Assembly: GCF_026625705.1 (NCBI RefSeq)
Contig: NZ_CP113059.1
Coordinates: 1,054,001 to 1,118,000 of the forward strand
Source of the DNA: Pedobacter sp. SL55
GTDB taxonomy: Bacteria; Bacteroidota; Bacteroidia; Sphingobacteriales; Sphingobacteriaceae
Reading direction: 5' to 3'
DNA: 64,000 nt
Position numbers and translations under genes: made by a program. Positions 8,832 through 17,961 of the stretch are shown in pieces; the stretch's first letter is position 1, and each line of letters begins with the position of its first letter. Under the pieces are notes generated by a model that saw only the letters and a list, made by a program, of their open reading frames with translations, did no database searches and was not told the DNA's origin.

Positions 8832-9647
8832 TTACAGCCAATCGGTTAATGTTAAACTTATTTGAGTTCCTTCATTGCTCGACTGCTTGTCTAAAATAAA
8901 ACGATTTTCTTTATAAATACTATTTAGCAATGTTATTCTGTTGCTGCTGAGTTGTAAGCCCAAGCCATTGTACTTTTTCTTGGTGTCAAAACCATTCCCA
9001 TTGTCGCTAACCGCTATCATCAAATCATTTTCTTGCCTGCCAAATGTGATGATAATTTTTCCATCGGCTGTGTTTTGCGAAATGCCATGTTTTACCGCAT
9101 TTTCTACAAAAGGCTGTAGCAACATACTCGGTATTTCTATATTTTCCAGATCTAAGTTTTCGCTGGCTTTAATTTCGTAACCGAAGCCAAACCGCAGTTG
9201 CTCCATTTGCAGGTAATCATCTAATAATGTTTGTTCTTGGGCTAAGCTAATTAGCTCTTTATCATGGAGTACGTTGCGGGTTAGCCGAGCAAATTTAGAG
9301 AGGTATTTATTTGCTTTGTCTATCTCATTTTTGTTCATCAAGTTTTGAATGCCTGAGAGTGCATTAAATAGAAAATGGGGGTTTAATTGCGAGCGAACAG
9401 AGTTAAGTTGGAGTTTGGCGATTTCTTTTTGAAGTTTAGCATTTTTAGATTCATCTGTCTTTTTATAAAGCGTTATTGCCATAAAAATGATTAAAACCAC
9501 TAAAATAATAGGAAGTAATACCGAGAAAGCTAAAAAGAAGGAAGACAGGTTGGTGTTTAAATGTAGAATTTTAGTTAATGCACCGATTACAGAAAACACC
9601 AGGCTAATCGCTGCGCCGTAGGCTAAGTAGAGAGGAAGTTTTTTCAT
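8832..9647 (-). CDS. LytS/YehU-type sensor histidine kinase
   Basis: A 271-residue membrane histidine kinase. Two transmembrane segments (about 5-27 and 37-60) with almost no periplasmic loop are followed by a short coiled coil and the His_kinase domain. The phosphoacceptor is His91 in QLNPHFLFNALSGIQNL, the diagnostic motif of this kinase class. The ATP-binding domain has FVENAVKHGI (N box) and SDNGNGF with YNGLGLQLS (G boxes). Lacking any large sensor domain, it probably senses membrane state or a small ligand. It is the first gene of the operon with the LytTR regulator. Confidence 0.95.
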   Translation of the reverse strand: MKKLPLYLAYGAAISLVFSVIGALTKILHLNTNLSSFFLAFSVLLPIILVVLIIFMAITLYKKTDESKNAKLQKEIAKLQLNSVRSQLNPHFLFNALSGIQNLMNKNEIDKANKYLSKFARLTRNVLHDKELISLAQEQTLLDDYLQMEQLRFGFGYEIKASENLDLENIEIPSMLLQPFVENAVKHGISQNTADGKIIITFGRQENDLMIAVSDNGNGFDTKKKYNGLGLQLSSNRITLLNSIYKENRFILDKQSSNEGTQISLTLTDWL

Positions 9648-9768
9648 TTGATTTAAATTTTCATCAAAACTGTGGCAATTTAAGTAAAACTAAAACCATA
9701 AAACAGGAAGGGGTGTAGTTGAGTTAGTAACGATAATATTTTGGACAGAATTTGAAATTCAAGCCTTC

Positions 9769-10089
9769 GCGTTCTTTGCATGACTTTAAAAACCTTTGCG
9801 GTAAAAAATAATCGCAAAGAACGCAAAGACCACCAATTGCGCATTAGCTTTGACAAACCTCTAGCAAGCGGGATAGCGGTTTGTCAAAGCTGCCTAGTAT
9901 TACAGGTTTTGGTTAATTAAACCCGATGGAAGTGGTAATCCTTTTTTGGTGTCATCCTGAGCCTGTCGAAGGATTGTATGTTAGCGAGTAGGTGCTTCGA
10001 TAAACTCAGCATGACATACAGCGGCGATGACGAACGCAAAAAAGGTTGTAACGAACAGCGGGACTACTGTTTCCGAAGCACCACTTCCA
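9769..10089. repeat. Cluster of three palindromic repeats upstream of fumarase
   Basis: Three inverted repeats lie in tandem in this gene-free stretch. First, GCGTTCTTTGC (9769-9779) with its complement at 9814-9824. Second, a perfect 14-bp stem AGCTTTGACAAACC / GGTTTGTCAAAGCT at 9846-9891 with an 18-nt loop. Third, a nested structure bounded by TGGAAGTGGT (9927-9936) and ACCACTTCCA (10080-10089), which encloses an imperfect pair starting GTCATCCTGAGCC (9951) and ending CAGCATGAC (10015). No coding sequence was seen. Confidence 0.65.
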
Positions 10090-10149
10090 ATGTTTTTCTA
10101 CTATTTATGTAACGTTTCTAAATAAATTTCCTTTAAGAGGCAAAAAGGT

Positions 10150-10157
10150 TAAATTTG
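10150..10157 (+). promoter_or_regulatory. Promoter -7 element TAAATTTG of fumC
   Basis: TAAATTTG matches TAnnTTTG, with a weak TTTC at 10127-10130 as -33 (19-nt spacer). Transcription from it would start near 10161. That excludes the in-frame TTG at 10155 as start and supports the ATG at 10182. Confidence 0.55.
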
Positions 10158-10181
10158 GGCAAAAATAATTTTTCAATTACC

Positions 10182-11579
10182 ATGAGTTTTAGAATAGAAC
10201 ACGATACCATGGGCGAGGTGCAAGTACCTGCCGACAAATATTGGGGAGCACAAACTGAACGCTCTAGAAACAATTTTAAAATTGGACCAGAGGCGTCGAT
10301 GCCTAAAGAAATAATCCATGCTTTTGGCTACCTAAAAAAGGCGGCTGCATTGGCGAATAATGAATTAGGTGTGCTTTCTAAAGATAAAACCGATTTAATA
10401 GCAAAGGCTTGCGACGAGGTAATTGCTGGTCAATTAGACGATCAGTTTCCGTTGGTGATTTGGCAAACTGGTTCTGGTACGCAAAGCAACATGAACGGTA
10501 ACGAGGTAATTGCTAACCGTGGCCACGTAATTGGTGGTGGTAATTTGTTAGACGAGCAAAAATCGTTGCACCCGAATGATGATGTAAATAAATCGCAGTC
10601 ATCAAACGACACCTACCCAACGGCGATGCACATTGCAGCTTACAAACAAGCGGTTGAGGTAAGCATACCAGGTTTACAAAAATTACGCAACACTTTAGCT
10701 AGCAAAGCTGATGGCTGGGGCGATATTGTAAAAACTGGTCGTACGCACTTTATGGATGCTACGCCTTTGACTTTGAAGCAAGAATTTTCTGGTTACGTAC
10801 AGCAAATTGACAATGGTTTAAGAGCCATCAACAATGCGTTGGAGATGATCAAAGAATTGGCGCTTGGCGGTACTGCGGTAGGTACTGGTTTAAATACACC
10901 TGCAGGTTACGATGTTTTGGTAGCTCAAAAAATCGCTGATTTAACAGGTTTACCATTCGTAACTGCTCCAAACAAATTCGAAGCTTTAGCAGCTCACGAT
11001 GCTATGGTAGAACTTTCTGGCGCTTACAAAAGAGTTGCTGTTTCGTTAATGAAAATCGCGAACGATATCCGTATGTTAAGTTCTGGCCCTCGTTGCGGCA
11101 TTGGAGAGATTATCATCCCTGATAATGAGCCAGGTTCATCTATTATGCCTGGTAAAGTAAATCCTACACAGCCAGAAGCTATGACCATGGTTTGTGCGCA
11201 AGTAATGGGTAATGATGTGGCAGTGAGTATTGGTGCGAGTAACGGGCATTTCGAGTTGAACGTTTTTAAACCAGTAATTGCGGCGAACGTATTGCAAAGC
11301 GGTCGTTTAATTGGCGATGCTTGTGTGTCTTTCAACGATAAGTGTGCCGAAGGCATTGAGCCAAACCGTCCGGTAATACAACAACACATGGAAAACTCAT
11401 TGATGTTGGTTACAGCTTTAAACCCGCACATTGGTTACGAAAATGCTGCTAAAATCGCTAAAAAAGCACATAAAGAAAATAAAACATTAAGAGAAGCTGC
11501 TATTGAAACTGGTTTGTTAACCGACGAGCAATTTACCGCTTGGGTTAAACCAGAAGATATGGTGGGTAGTTTGAAATAA
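10182..11579 (+). CDS. fumC: Fumarate hydratase, class II
   Basis: Interconverts fumarate and L-malate in the TCA cycle; cytoplasmic, oxygen-stable and homotetrameric in the family. The 465-residue protein starts [31 protein letters not shown], the canonical FumC opening. It has [11 protein letters not shown] (with the active-site Thr/Ser environment), the [13 protein letters not shown] block and the signature [11 protein letters not shown]. Members of the same superfamily (aspartase, argininosuccinate lyase) differ in the N-terminal block, so the call is firm. The start at 10182 is chosen over the in-frame TTG 27 nt upstream because that codon overlaps the promoter. Confidence 0.97.
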   Translation: MSFRIEHDTMGEVQVPADKYWGAQTERSRNNFKIGPEASMPKEIIHAFGYLKKAAALANNELGVLSKDKTDLIAKACDEVIAGQLDDQFPLVIWQTGSGTQSNMNGNEVIANRGHVIGGGNLLDEQKSLHPNDDVNKSQSSNDTYPTAMHIAAYKQAVEVSIPGLQKLRNTLASKADGWGDIVKTGRTHFMDATPLTLKQEFSGYVQQIDNGLRAINNALEMIKELALGGTAVGTGLNTPAGYDVLVAQKIADLTGLPFVTAPNKFEALAAHDAMVELSGAYKRVAVSLMKIANDIRMLSSGPRCGIGEIIIPDNEPGSSIMPGKVNPTQPEAMTMVCAQVMGNDVAVSIGASNGHFELNVFKPVIAANVLQSGRLIGDACVSFNDKCAEGIEPNRPVIQQHMENSLMLVTALNPHIGYENAAKIAKKAHKENKTLREAAIETGLLTDEQFTAWVKPEDMVGSLK

Positions 11580-11601
11580 GAAGCCCAAGCCCCTCCTAAC
11601 C

Positions 11602-11699
11602 TCCCCAAAGGGAAGGAATAGCAAGCGAAAATATCCAACTCAAATATGTTTCGGAACTTAAATAAAAGCACTGCCCAAAAGTCCCTTTCCCTTTGGGGA
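11602..11699. repeat. Inverted repeat between fumC and the lipoprotein gene
   Basis: TCCCCAAAGGGAA (11602-11614) is inverted exactly as TTCCCTTTGGGGA (11687-11699). The right arm lies inside the 5' end of the next reading frame, so the repeat may supply part of its N-terminus. Confidence 0.6.
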
Positions 11700-12188
11700 A
11701 GGGATTTAGGGATGGGACTGTTTTTTTTATTGGTTGTTGTTTCTTGCTCTCGCCTACCAGATGTGCAAGGTAAGGGCGAAACCTTTTTGCAAGGCGTATG
11801 GAACCAAGATAGCATTGCAAATGCAAAGCAATTACAAAGCTACACTCAGCACAAATTTAAGTTTAGCTGCGATTCGTTTTACGTAGATTTTACCACCCAT
11901 GCTAAAGTGAACTATTACGAAGAAGACTGTTTTAATAACGGCGTTTGGAAAGAATATGCAAAAGGAACTTATCAATTGCGTAACGATACCTTAATATTAG
12001 TTGGCGATTTTACCAAACCAAATTATAAACAAAAAGTGTCGGGCTGTTACCGCAATGACCGATATATTACTAGCTTTAAGGTAAATTCGTGGAATGCCAA
12101 AGAATTAAAAATGGAAAACCTAAGCGACCAAACCGAAGTAAACCTTAATTTAAAAGAAAAAATAACCTGCGTGCAGAAAGCGCTTTAG
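11646..12188 (+). CDS. Predicted lipoprotein of unknown function
   Basis: Not assigned to a known family. The N-terminal part has a hydrophobic core LFFLLVVVSC with a lipobox (VVSC) that would leave a lipidated Cys and a mature chain of about 146 residues. The mature part contains four further cysteines (CDSF, EDCFNNG, SGCYRN, ITCVQ) and lipocalin-like alternating strands such as GVWKEYAKGTYQLRNDTLILVGDF, quoted here only as short blocks. That pattern resembles small envelope beta proteins. The start is uncertain: ATG 11646 gives a basic n-region but runs through a palindromic repeat, while ATG 11712 gives a very short uncharged signal. It stands between fumC and the nuclease. Confidence 0.65.
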   Translation: MFRNLNKSTAQKSLSLWGRDLGMGLFFLLVVVSCSRLPDVQGKGETFLQGVWNQDSIANAKQLQSYTQHKFKFSCDSFYVDFTTHAKVNYYEEDCFNNGVWKEYAKGTYQLRNDTLILVGDFTKPNYKQKVSGCYRNDRYITSFKVNSWNAKELKMENLSDQTEVNLNLKEKITCVQKAL

Positions 12189-12251
12189 GGAGACCGGAAG
12201 TTTAGAAAGTCGGGAAGTCCGAAAGTCAACATTCAATCATTCAAAAATAAG

Positions 12252-13043
12252 ATGAAAAACTTAAAAACATTAATCCTGGCATTTGCCTTTATTTATGCAC
12301 CTATTGCAGCTAGCGCTTGGGGCGTATTGGGCCACCGTATTGTTGGCGAAATTGCAGATAGCTATTTAACGCCGAATGCCCGAAAAGCTATCAAACAAAT
12401 TTTAGGTAACGAAACTTTGGCGATGAGCGCCAATTGGGCTGATTTTATCAAATCAGATACGAGTTATAAATATTTAAACAATTGGCACTATGTAAACTTG
12501 CCAGAGGGTTTAGACAAAAGTGGGATGAACAATTTCTTGGATGGTTTTAAAGAAGCAAATATCTATAGCAAAACCAATGAAATGATTGCTTTGCTGAAAG
12601 ACCCAAAAACACCTGCAGACAAGAAAGTTTTCGCCATGCGTTTATTGGTACACTTAATGGGCGATATGCACCAGCCAATGCATACCGCTAGAAAAGAAGA
12701 TTTAGGTGGCAACAGAATTTCGGTAATGTGGTTTGGCACTAAATCTAACTTACACCGTGTTTGGGACGAGCAACTGATCGATTTCCAACAGTTAAGCTAC
12801 ACAGAATATACCAAAGCCATTAACTTTGCTACGCCACAGCAACTAGCAGAATGGAATAAAGCCAGCTTAAAAGATTGCATTTTCGAATCGTATGAAGTAT
12901 GCAACAAAATCTATGCTACTGGTATTAAAAATGATGACAGATTAAGCTATAACTACAATTTCGACTGGATTGGCACACTGAACAATCAACTGTTAAAAGG
13001 TGGTGTGCGTTTAGCAAAAGTTTTGAACGAGATTTATAAATAG
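12252..13043 (+). CDS. S1/P1-family zinc-dependent nuclease
   Basis: A secreted single-strand nuclease of the S1/P1 family, 263 residues. Signal peptide 1-22 ends SASA; cleavage places Trp23 at the mature N-terminus, where the family uses the N-terminal Trp amine and carbonyl as zinc ligands. Further ligands are visible: His28 (GVLGHR), Asp in NWADFIKSD, His in NWHYVNLP, and the cluster HLMGDMHQPMHT followed by GGNRISV and HRVWDEQL. The protein is slightly short but all trinuclear-zinc positions seem present. Likely periplasmic or extracellular; cleaves RNA/ssDNA and may serve phosphate or nucleotide scavenging. Confidence 0.93.
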   Translation: MKNLKTLILAFAFIYAPIAASAWGVLGHRIVGEIADSYLTPNARKAIKQILGNETLAMSANWADFIKSDTSYKYLNNWHYVNLPEGLDKSGMNNFLDGFKEANIYSKTNEMIALLKDPKTPADKKVFAMRLLVHLMGDMHQPMHTARKEDLGGNRISVMWFGTKSNLHRVWDEQLIDFQQLSYTEYTKAINFATPQQLAEWNKASLKDCIFESYEVCNKIYATGIKNDDRLSYNYNFDWIGTLNNQLLKGGVRLAKVLNEIYK

Positions 13044-13133
13044 TTGGTTAATTATTTAAATTGATAAACTGTTTAATTGCTGAAAGTTTGATGAGCGATC
13101 ATTGCTCATTGTTCCTTTATCCTTAATCCACGA

Positions 13134-13571
13134 ATGAAAATCCTCATGGTTTGTTTGGGCAATATCTGTCGTTCGCCATTGGCGCATGGCATATTGCAAC
13201 ATTTGGCTAATCAAGAAAATCTGGGCTGGACCGTACACAGCGCTGGTACGGGAGATTGGCATGTGGGTAATCCGCCAGATAGGAGAAGTGTTTTGGCAGC
13301 TCGTAATTTAGGATATGATATCAGTACACAGAGAGCAAGGCATTTCAGCACAAGCTTTTTTGAGGAATATGACCACATCTTAGTGATGGATAAAAACAAC
13401 CTTAAAGATGTACTGCAACTGGCCGAAACGCAAGAGCATCAACAAAAAGTAAAGCTATTTCTTGTAGATGGAGAAGTTACAGATCCTTATTACGATAACG
13501 AATTATTTAAACCTGTAAGCTTACAGGTAGAGCAACGCTGTAAAGAAATAATAGCCGAGCTACGCAAATAA
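13134..13571 (+). CDS. Low-molecular-weight protein tyrosine phosphatase
   Basis: A 145-residue cytoplasmic phosphatase. The P-loop CLGNICRS spans residues 7-14 (Cys7 nucleophile, Arg13), right after the first strand KILMV, and the general acid is Asp117 in VTDPYYD. RARHFSTSFFEEYDHILVMDKNN is typical of the family's middle region. Known relatives dephosphorylate phosphotyrosine or act in exopolysaccharide control, but no polysaccharide genes are near, so the substrate is open. It ends well before the convergent CREST gene. Confidence 0.95.
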   Translation: MKILMVCLGNICRSPLAHGILQHLANQENLGWTVHSAGTGDWHVGNPPDRRSVLAARNLGYDISTQRARHFSTSFFEEYDHILVMDKNNLKDVLQLAETQEHQQKVKLFLVDGEVTDPYYDNELFKPVSLQVEQRCKEIIAELRK

Positions 13572-13655
13572 ATTTACGATTTTAGATCCAATAGCTATCG
13601 GAATACGAATTACGATTGATCATATAGACTAATCAAAATTTAATCATTTACTCAT

Positions 13656-14318
13656 TCAAAATTTTTTCTGCGTAAGATAAATGTAATTAAACATACAATA
13701 AGTGGCTATAGCCCCAAAGCTATGCCACAAAAAATGGGTGCCAAAACTTAACCATTCCCACTTATCGGCTATGCGGAAAGTAAGCGCTAACGCAAAAGAT
13801 AACAAAGCAAAACCTACCCATTTTCCAGCTTGCCATTTGGTGCGAATAAGGTAAATTAAAACAGGAACCAGTACCAACAAAGCCATCATCGCATAGTTAA
13901 TGTTAATAAAAAAATGTGTATACTCGGCACTAAGTAAATCTCTGAGCACAAACTGCAATCCGGCATAGCCAAAAACCATTAAAACTGCGAAATACCATTT
14001 GGTACTTTGTGCCAAGAAATATAGGCCAGCAGAAACGCAGAGTAGCATAATGGGTAACCAATCCATCATGATAAATACCGACCACTGCCTTAAAGAATGA
14101 TAAACCGTACCTCCAACGCCACCAATGTATAACAAAATTAGGCAATAGGTTAAAAAAGGATGTGCTTTAAAATTTCCCTTAATTTTGATAGTCCAAAAAA
14201 TGGCAATAAACAAGAAGAATACCGCAGTGATAGCATTGAGTGGCTCTGGAAAAAGGTAAGCCATGTTAGTTTCCGTATAGCGTATTCCTCCGTCTGGCGG
14301 GAGTTGGTTAATTGTCAT
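13656..14318 (-). CDS. CREST-superfamily (alkaline ceramidase-like) membrane hydrolase
   Basis: A 220-residue protein with about seven transmembrane helices. It has the three conserved blocks of the CREST superfamily of predicted metal-dependent membrane hydrolases (alkaline ceramidases, PAQR, Per1 and others): GTVYHSLR (His74, Ser75), MMDWLP (Asp86) and a C-terminal Asp185 with THFLWHS (His195, His199; HxxxH). Those Ser/Asp/His positions form a buried zinc site in solved ceramidase and adiponectin-receptor structures. Sphingobacteria make sphingolipids, so a ceramide amidase role is attractive but is inference. Not evidently in an operon. Confidence 0.75.
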   Translation of the reverse strand: MTINQLPPDGGIRYTETNMAYLFPEPLNAITAVFFLFIAIFWTIKIKGNFKAHPFLTYCLILLYIGGVGGTVYHSLRQWSVFIMMDWLPIMLLCVSAGLYFLAQSTKWYFAVLMVFGYAGLQFVLRDLLSAEYTHFFININYAMMALLVLVPVLIYLIRTKWQAGKWVGFALLSFALALTFRIADKWEWLSFGTHFLWHSFGAIATYCMFNYIYLTQKKF

Positions 14319-14397
14319 TGGTGTCGATATTTTCTTCTTTAAACAGGAAGATAAATGTTTTGTTTTAGCTTAACTTTATGCTTCTGTTAATAAAGCA

Positions 14398-14467
14398 GCC
14401 ACAGATGCACAGATTTGAAAATAGATAATTTAAAATATTGCAAGAGAAATATCTGTGCATCTGTGGC
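14398..14467. repeat. 17-bp perfect inverted repeat upstream of DUF1543 gene
   Basis: GCCACAGATGCACAGAT (14398-14414) and its exact complement (14451-14467) flank a 36-nt A/T-rich loop. The right arm ends 15 nt before the start codon at 14483. A third copy of the 17-mer is at 7776. Confidence 0.75.
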
Positions 14468-14482
14468 AAAAAACAAAAACGC

Positions 14483-15031
14483 ATGACAAATCCAAAGCTA
14501 TTTATGATCTTATTAGGTTGTAAGCCACAAGGTAGGCATACCGAGCAACACGATATCTTCTTCGCTATAGCAAATGAAGTGAAAGAATTGGTACCTGCAA
14601 TTAATGCCTTCTGGCCCGAAGCTAAGGGCAAAATTCATTTAGATGCTTACAGAATTGTTAACCATGTAAACGGTTACAGGGTGGAAGTGATAGAGAGAGG
14701 TAATGGAGCCAGTACTAATGTAAACAGGTTATTTTTCATGAACTTAGGTGGATATCAAAGTAATGTTTTTGAAGAATTGCATTACAAAATGTTGATGATA
14801 GCTGAAGACAAGGCTGTAGCAATTAAAAACGCAAAGGAAAGCGAGTTTTTCAAACAATATTTCAGTCCACATATTGATGATAAGTATGGTGTAGATGTAG
14901 ATGATGTTTTTGACATTGAAGAGGTGTTGCCAAAGGAAATGAAAACTAAATATCAATTGCTTTTTACGCCTACGGACAGCTTTCCAGAAGACAAAATTGT
15001 GTTAGGTTATATGCCTGTGGGTAAGCTATAA
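14483..15031 (+). CDS. DUF1543 domain-containing protein
   Basis: A 182-residue cytoplasmic protein of unknown function. It opens with the conserved LFMILLGCKPQGRHTEQHD block and has a second similar half (HLDAYRIVNHVNGYRVEV), as expected for DUF1543, a family that appears to be built from two related halves. No catalytic motif is established for it. The ATG at 14483 is chosen because the residues upstream (from 14438) would be encoded by the inverted repeat. No neighbours share its strand, and no function is proposed. Confidence 0.8.
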   Translation: MTNPKLFMILLGCKPQGRHTEQHDIFFAIANEVKELVPAINAFWPEAKGKIHLDAYRIVNHVNGYRVEVIERGNGASTNVNRLFFMNLGGYQSNVFEELHYKMLMIAEDKAVAIKNAKESEFFKQYFSPHIDDKYGVDVDDVFDIEEVLPKEMKTKYQLLFTPTDSFPEDKIVLGYMPVGKL

Positions 15032-15118
15032 TGGCGGGATAGCTCATGGCAGCGAATAAAAATGGGTAGCCCAATTATTGAACTACCCATAAAAATCAAA
15101 CGAATAATTTAGCGCATT

Positions 15119-17797
15119 CTATTTATACAACTGGTTAAACAACCATTTAAAAGTACCGTGAGTTTGTGCTCTAAAGGTAATTTCTGGACCAAAAGCGTAT
15201 AATTTACCTTTGCCATAATCTGCCTCAAAAGCTGCCACCCCATCTTTTAGAATTGCCTGGCCCCAAGCCCAGCCACTACGTAAAGGCTTATCGGTAGCAA
15301 ACCAGGCCAACGGTTTAACTTTAGCACTGCTCCCTGTAATTTTAAACACCGGGCTGTTGTCAAAATACACATCGGTGTTTTCATCTAAGCCCCAGTTTGC
15401 AGCTAATTTAGCATCAGTTTTAACACTCAATACACTGCCTGGCACATAATATTTATCGTTAGGTAAACGCTTTCCATCAGCAGTAAGTAATGCGTTGGTA
15501 ACAGGTAAACCTAGGTGCGCTGCTAAATTTGTAGCAGAGCCAATGGCTACAATATTTCCACCGTTTTCTAAGAAAGCTTTTAGTTGGGGGATTGATTTTT
15601 CAGCCGTCATTCTACCAACTCTTCCTTTAAATTCATCCGGAATGTTTTCTACTGCTGGCGGATTAAATCCTCTTCCTCCAGTTTCATTAGCAAAAGCTGG
15701 CACAGAACCACCAACCATAATCAGTACATCGTAATTATCTTTCAATTTACCAGCATCAATATCTGGCGGATAAACCACAGTTACCTCATAGTGATATTGC
15801 TCCATAATGTAACGTATCCAACCCGATGGCATGGAACCTCCATAAGTATCCCAAAGTGCAATACGTGATGGTTTAACTTTTACCGCTCCTTTTGGTTTGC
15901 CGGCCGCAGTAACTTTCATTCCAAAATTATGCTCTGCTTTGTTTAGTGCAGCTTTTGCAGCAGCAGATGCCGGAACATAAAAAGAGCCATCAACAGGGTT
16001 TCTTAATACCTCTACTTTAGCTTTTAGTAACTCATTTACTGCCAAATAACTTTCGTTTGCTTGCGCACTTAAAGCATAACCACTAGCCGTTGGCAAGGCT
16101 TGAGGCGTAGCTTTCAATAATTCGCCGTAAGTAGTTTTTTGGAAAGGGCCATCAAAAGCATTTACAATTCGGTCAAATTTCACATTCATTAAATAAGCCA
16201 AAGTCCAGCCTGCTGCATCGTAAGGTGCTACTGGCGGGCCGCCTTCGTATTTAAAATCATTAGGATGGTCTTGTGGTTCGAACATATCCAATACATGCGG
16301 TCTAAAGGCTTGGTCTGTTTTTACCACATAAGAACCTGCCGGATATTTTTTTCCTTCTACCGTAAATGGCGCTGTTGCTTTGTGTACTACTACTCCAGTT
16401 CTAATCAAAGCGTTTAAAAAACGGATTGCCGTAGTAAAATCTGGTTGATCTGCAGAAAGAATATAACCTCTAGCATCACGCAGCTTAGGATCTTTCATTA
16501 CTTCATCAAAGTATTTTGGATCCATTGATCTCCTCGCTCCGCCGTCTGATTTATCTTTTTTTGCTGCGGCATTAATAGCTTCTATTTTTTGAGGAGAGAA
16601 AGACCAAGTATCTTTGCTACCCCTATCAATAGAGTTTTTGCCCATTTTATACATATTAAACAGCAACTCGTCATGGTAACGCTGTGCATAGTTCAATACT
16701 GCGTAGTTTAAAGAAACAGAATAATCTATGGCATTTTTAAAGTACCATTTTTGCGGCGTAACTGGGTTTGGCGAATCGCTATTTGGTAACAAACGAGATG
16801 GTACCAAAGGAATTTCCATTGGTGTTGGGCTACCCACAATTTCGGTAAGCAAACCCACCATGTTATGAAAATAGGTAGTCGTTCTTAAACCACCATTGTA
16901 CCAAGTAGAAAAAACCGAACCTCCACGTTGGGTATAGCCAGGTTTATCTTCTACATTTAAACGATTGTGCATGGCTGCACCAACGGCGTCTAAACTTGTC
17001 AGGATAATTGGATCGAAAACATAATTGTGCGGATCACGAAATGGCGGCCCCGCCACAACCGTTCCTGCTGGGCCAGATTGATGGTGGTTGTACATAATTT
17101 GTGGGTTCCACTCAATAAACAACTGGCGCCCCATGTTTTGCGTTTCTTTTAGGTTTAGCATAAAGAAATCGCGGTTATTATCATGCCCTGCATATTTTTG
17201 GTATAAACGAGGCAAACCCGCTAAAGACCTCTTCTCTGGATTGGTTTCTCTCATGTACCAATTGGTTTGCAACTCTTGCCCGTCCGGATTAGCATGCGTC
17301 ATCAAAACAATGACCTCATCCAAAATCCTATTGGTTTCTGCATCAGTTCTACTTACCAAATTATAGGCGGTCTGTATCAATTGATGCGCACCTACCGTTT
17401 CATTGGCATGTAGCCCGCCATCAATCCAAACTACCGCTTTGCCTTGCTGCGCTAAGTCTTTGGCTTCTTTTTCAGAAAGACCTTCAGCTCTTGCTAATTT
17501 TTGCGAAATGACTTTATACTTCTCTAAGTTTTTGTGGTTTTCTGGCGAAGTTACAATAAGCATGTATTGGCTTCTGCCTTCCTCGGTTTTACCAATATCT
17601 ACCAACTTTACCCGTTTAGAAGCCGCAGCAAGTTTCTTAAAATACGCTTCGGTTTGGGTGTAATTGGCCAGCTGGTAATTATCGCCTATCGTAAATCCAA
17701 AATGCGATTTTGGAGTCGGAACTTCTTGCGCCGTAGCATTAAAGCCTGCTACCAACAACAACATCCAAGCTCCTTTTCTAAAGTATCTTTTAATCAT
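15119..17797 (-). CDS. M14-family zinc carboxypeptidase, secreted
   Basis: An 892-residue secreted metallopeptidase. The signal peptide (about 1-23, ending FNATAQ) is followed by the M14 catalytic domain. Zinc ligands His130 and Glu133 lie in DGGLHANET, and the third His is in MYNHHQSG near residue 245. HANPDGQEL and NNRDFFMLN mark the substrate pocket. The C-terminal half (about 440-892) is an extension with a glutamine-amidotransferase-like fold appearance (IMVGGSVPAF, GGNIVAIGSATN) as in several large Bacteroidota M14 proteins. Likely periplasmic or outer-membrane peptide degradation. The gene stands alone. Confidence 0.93.
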   Translation of the reverse strand: MIKRYFRKGAWMLLLVAGFNATAQEVPTPKSHFGFTIGDNYQLANYTQTEAYFKKLAAASKRVKLVDIGKTEEGRSQYMLIVTSPENHKNLEKYKVISQKLARAEGLSEKEAKDLAQQGKAVVWIDGGLHANETVGAHQLIQTAYNLVSRTDAETNRILDEVIVLMTHANPDGQELQTNWYMRETNPEKRSLAGLPRLYQKYAGHDNNRDFFMLNLKETQNMGRQLFIEWNPQIMYNHHQSGPAGTVVAGPPFRDPHNYVFDPIILTSLDAVGAAMHNRLNVEDKPGYTQRGGSVFSTWYNGGLRTTTYFHNMVGLLTEIVGSPTPMEIPLVPSRLLPNSDSPNPVTPQKWYFKNAIDYSVSLNYAVLNYAQRYHDELLFNMYKMGKNSIDRGSKDTWSFSPQKIEAINAAAKKDKSDGGARRSMDPKYFDEVMKDPKLRDARGYILSADQPDFTTAIRFLNALIRTGVVVHKATAPFTVEGKKYPAGSYVVKTDQAFRPHVLDMFEPQDHPNDFKYEGGPPVAPYDAAGWTLAYLMNVKFDRIVNAFDGPFQKTTYGELLKATPQALPTASGYALSAQANESYLAVNELLKAKVEVLRNPVDGSFYVPASAAAKAALNKAEHNFGMKVTAAGKPKGAVKVKPSRIALWDTYGGSMPSGWIRYIMEQYHYEVTVVYPPDIDAGKLKDNYDVLIMVGGSVPAFANETGGRGFNPPAVENIPDEFKGRVGRMTAEKSIPQLKAFLENGGNIVAIGSATNLAAHLGLPVTNALLTADGKRLPNDKYYVPGSVLSVKTDAKLAANWGLDENTDVYFDNSPVFKITGSSAKVKPLAWFATDKPLRSGWAWGQAILKDGVAAFEADYGKGKLYAFGPEITFRAQTHGTFKWLFNQLYK

Positions 17798-17910
17798 ACT
17801 GTTTTGTGTTTGGTGGTTATATCAAATATAAGACGGAAAAATTGGGATACAGGTCCCCAATAAATTTGTTACATGAAAAATGTTTTAAGTGAAAGGTTGA
17901 TCTGATGCTA

Positions 17911-17941
17911 GACTTACGAAGTTTTAAAAACTTCGTAAGTC
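17911..17941. repeat. 31-nt palindrome upstream of the thioesterase gene
   Basis: GACTTACGAAGTTTT and its exact complement are separated by one A. It ends 9 nt before the TAnnTTTG box of the thioesterase promoter. Related arms (ACTTACGAGG and AACTTCGTAAGTC) occur at 47238 and 47308. Confidence 0.7.
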
Positions 17942-17949
17942 TTTTAGGC

Positions 17950-17957
17950 TATCTTTG
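17950..17957 (+). promoter_or_regulatory. Promoter -7 element TATCTTTG of the thioesterase gene
   Basis: TATCTTTG matches TAnnTTTG and is followed by TAAC and the ATG at 17962, so the transcript is predicted to be leaderless. Confidence 0.5.
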
Positions 17958-17961
17958 TAAC

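Noticed and set aside
10155..10181. Upstream TTG start of fumC
   Set aside because: It overlaps the TAAATTTG promoter box, and FumC homology begins at ATG 10182.
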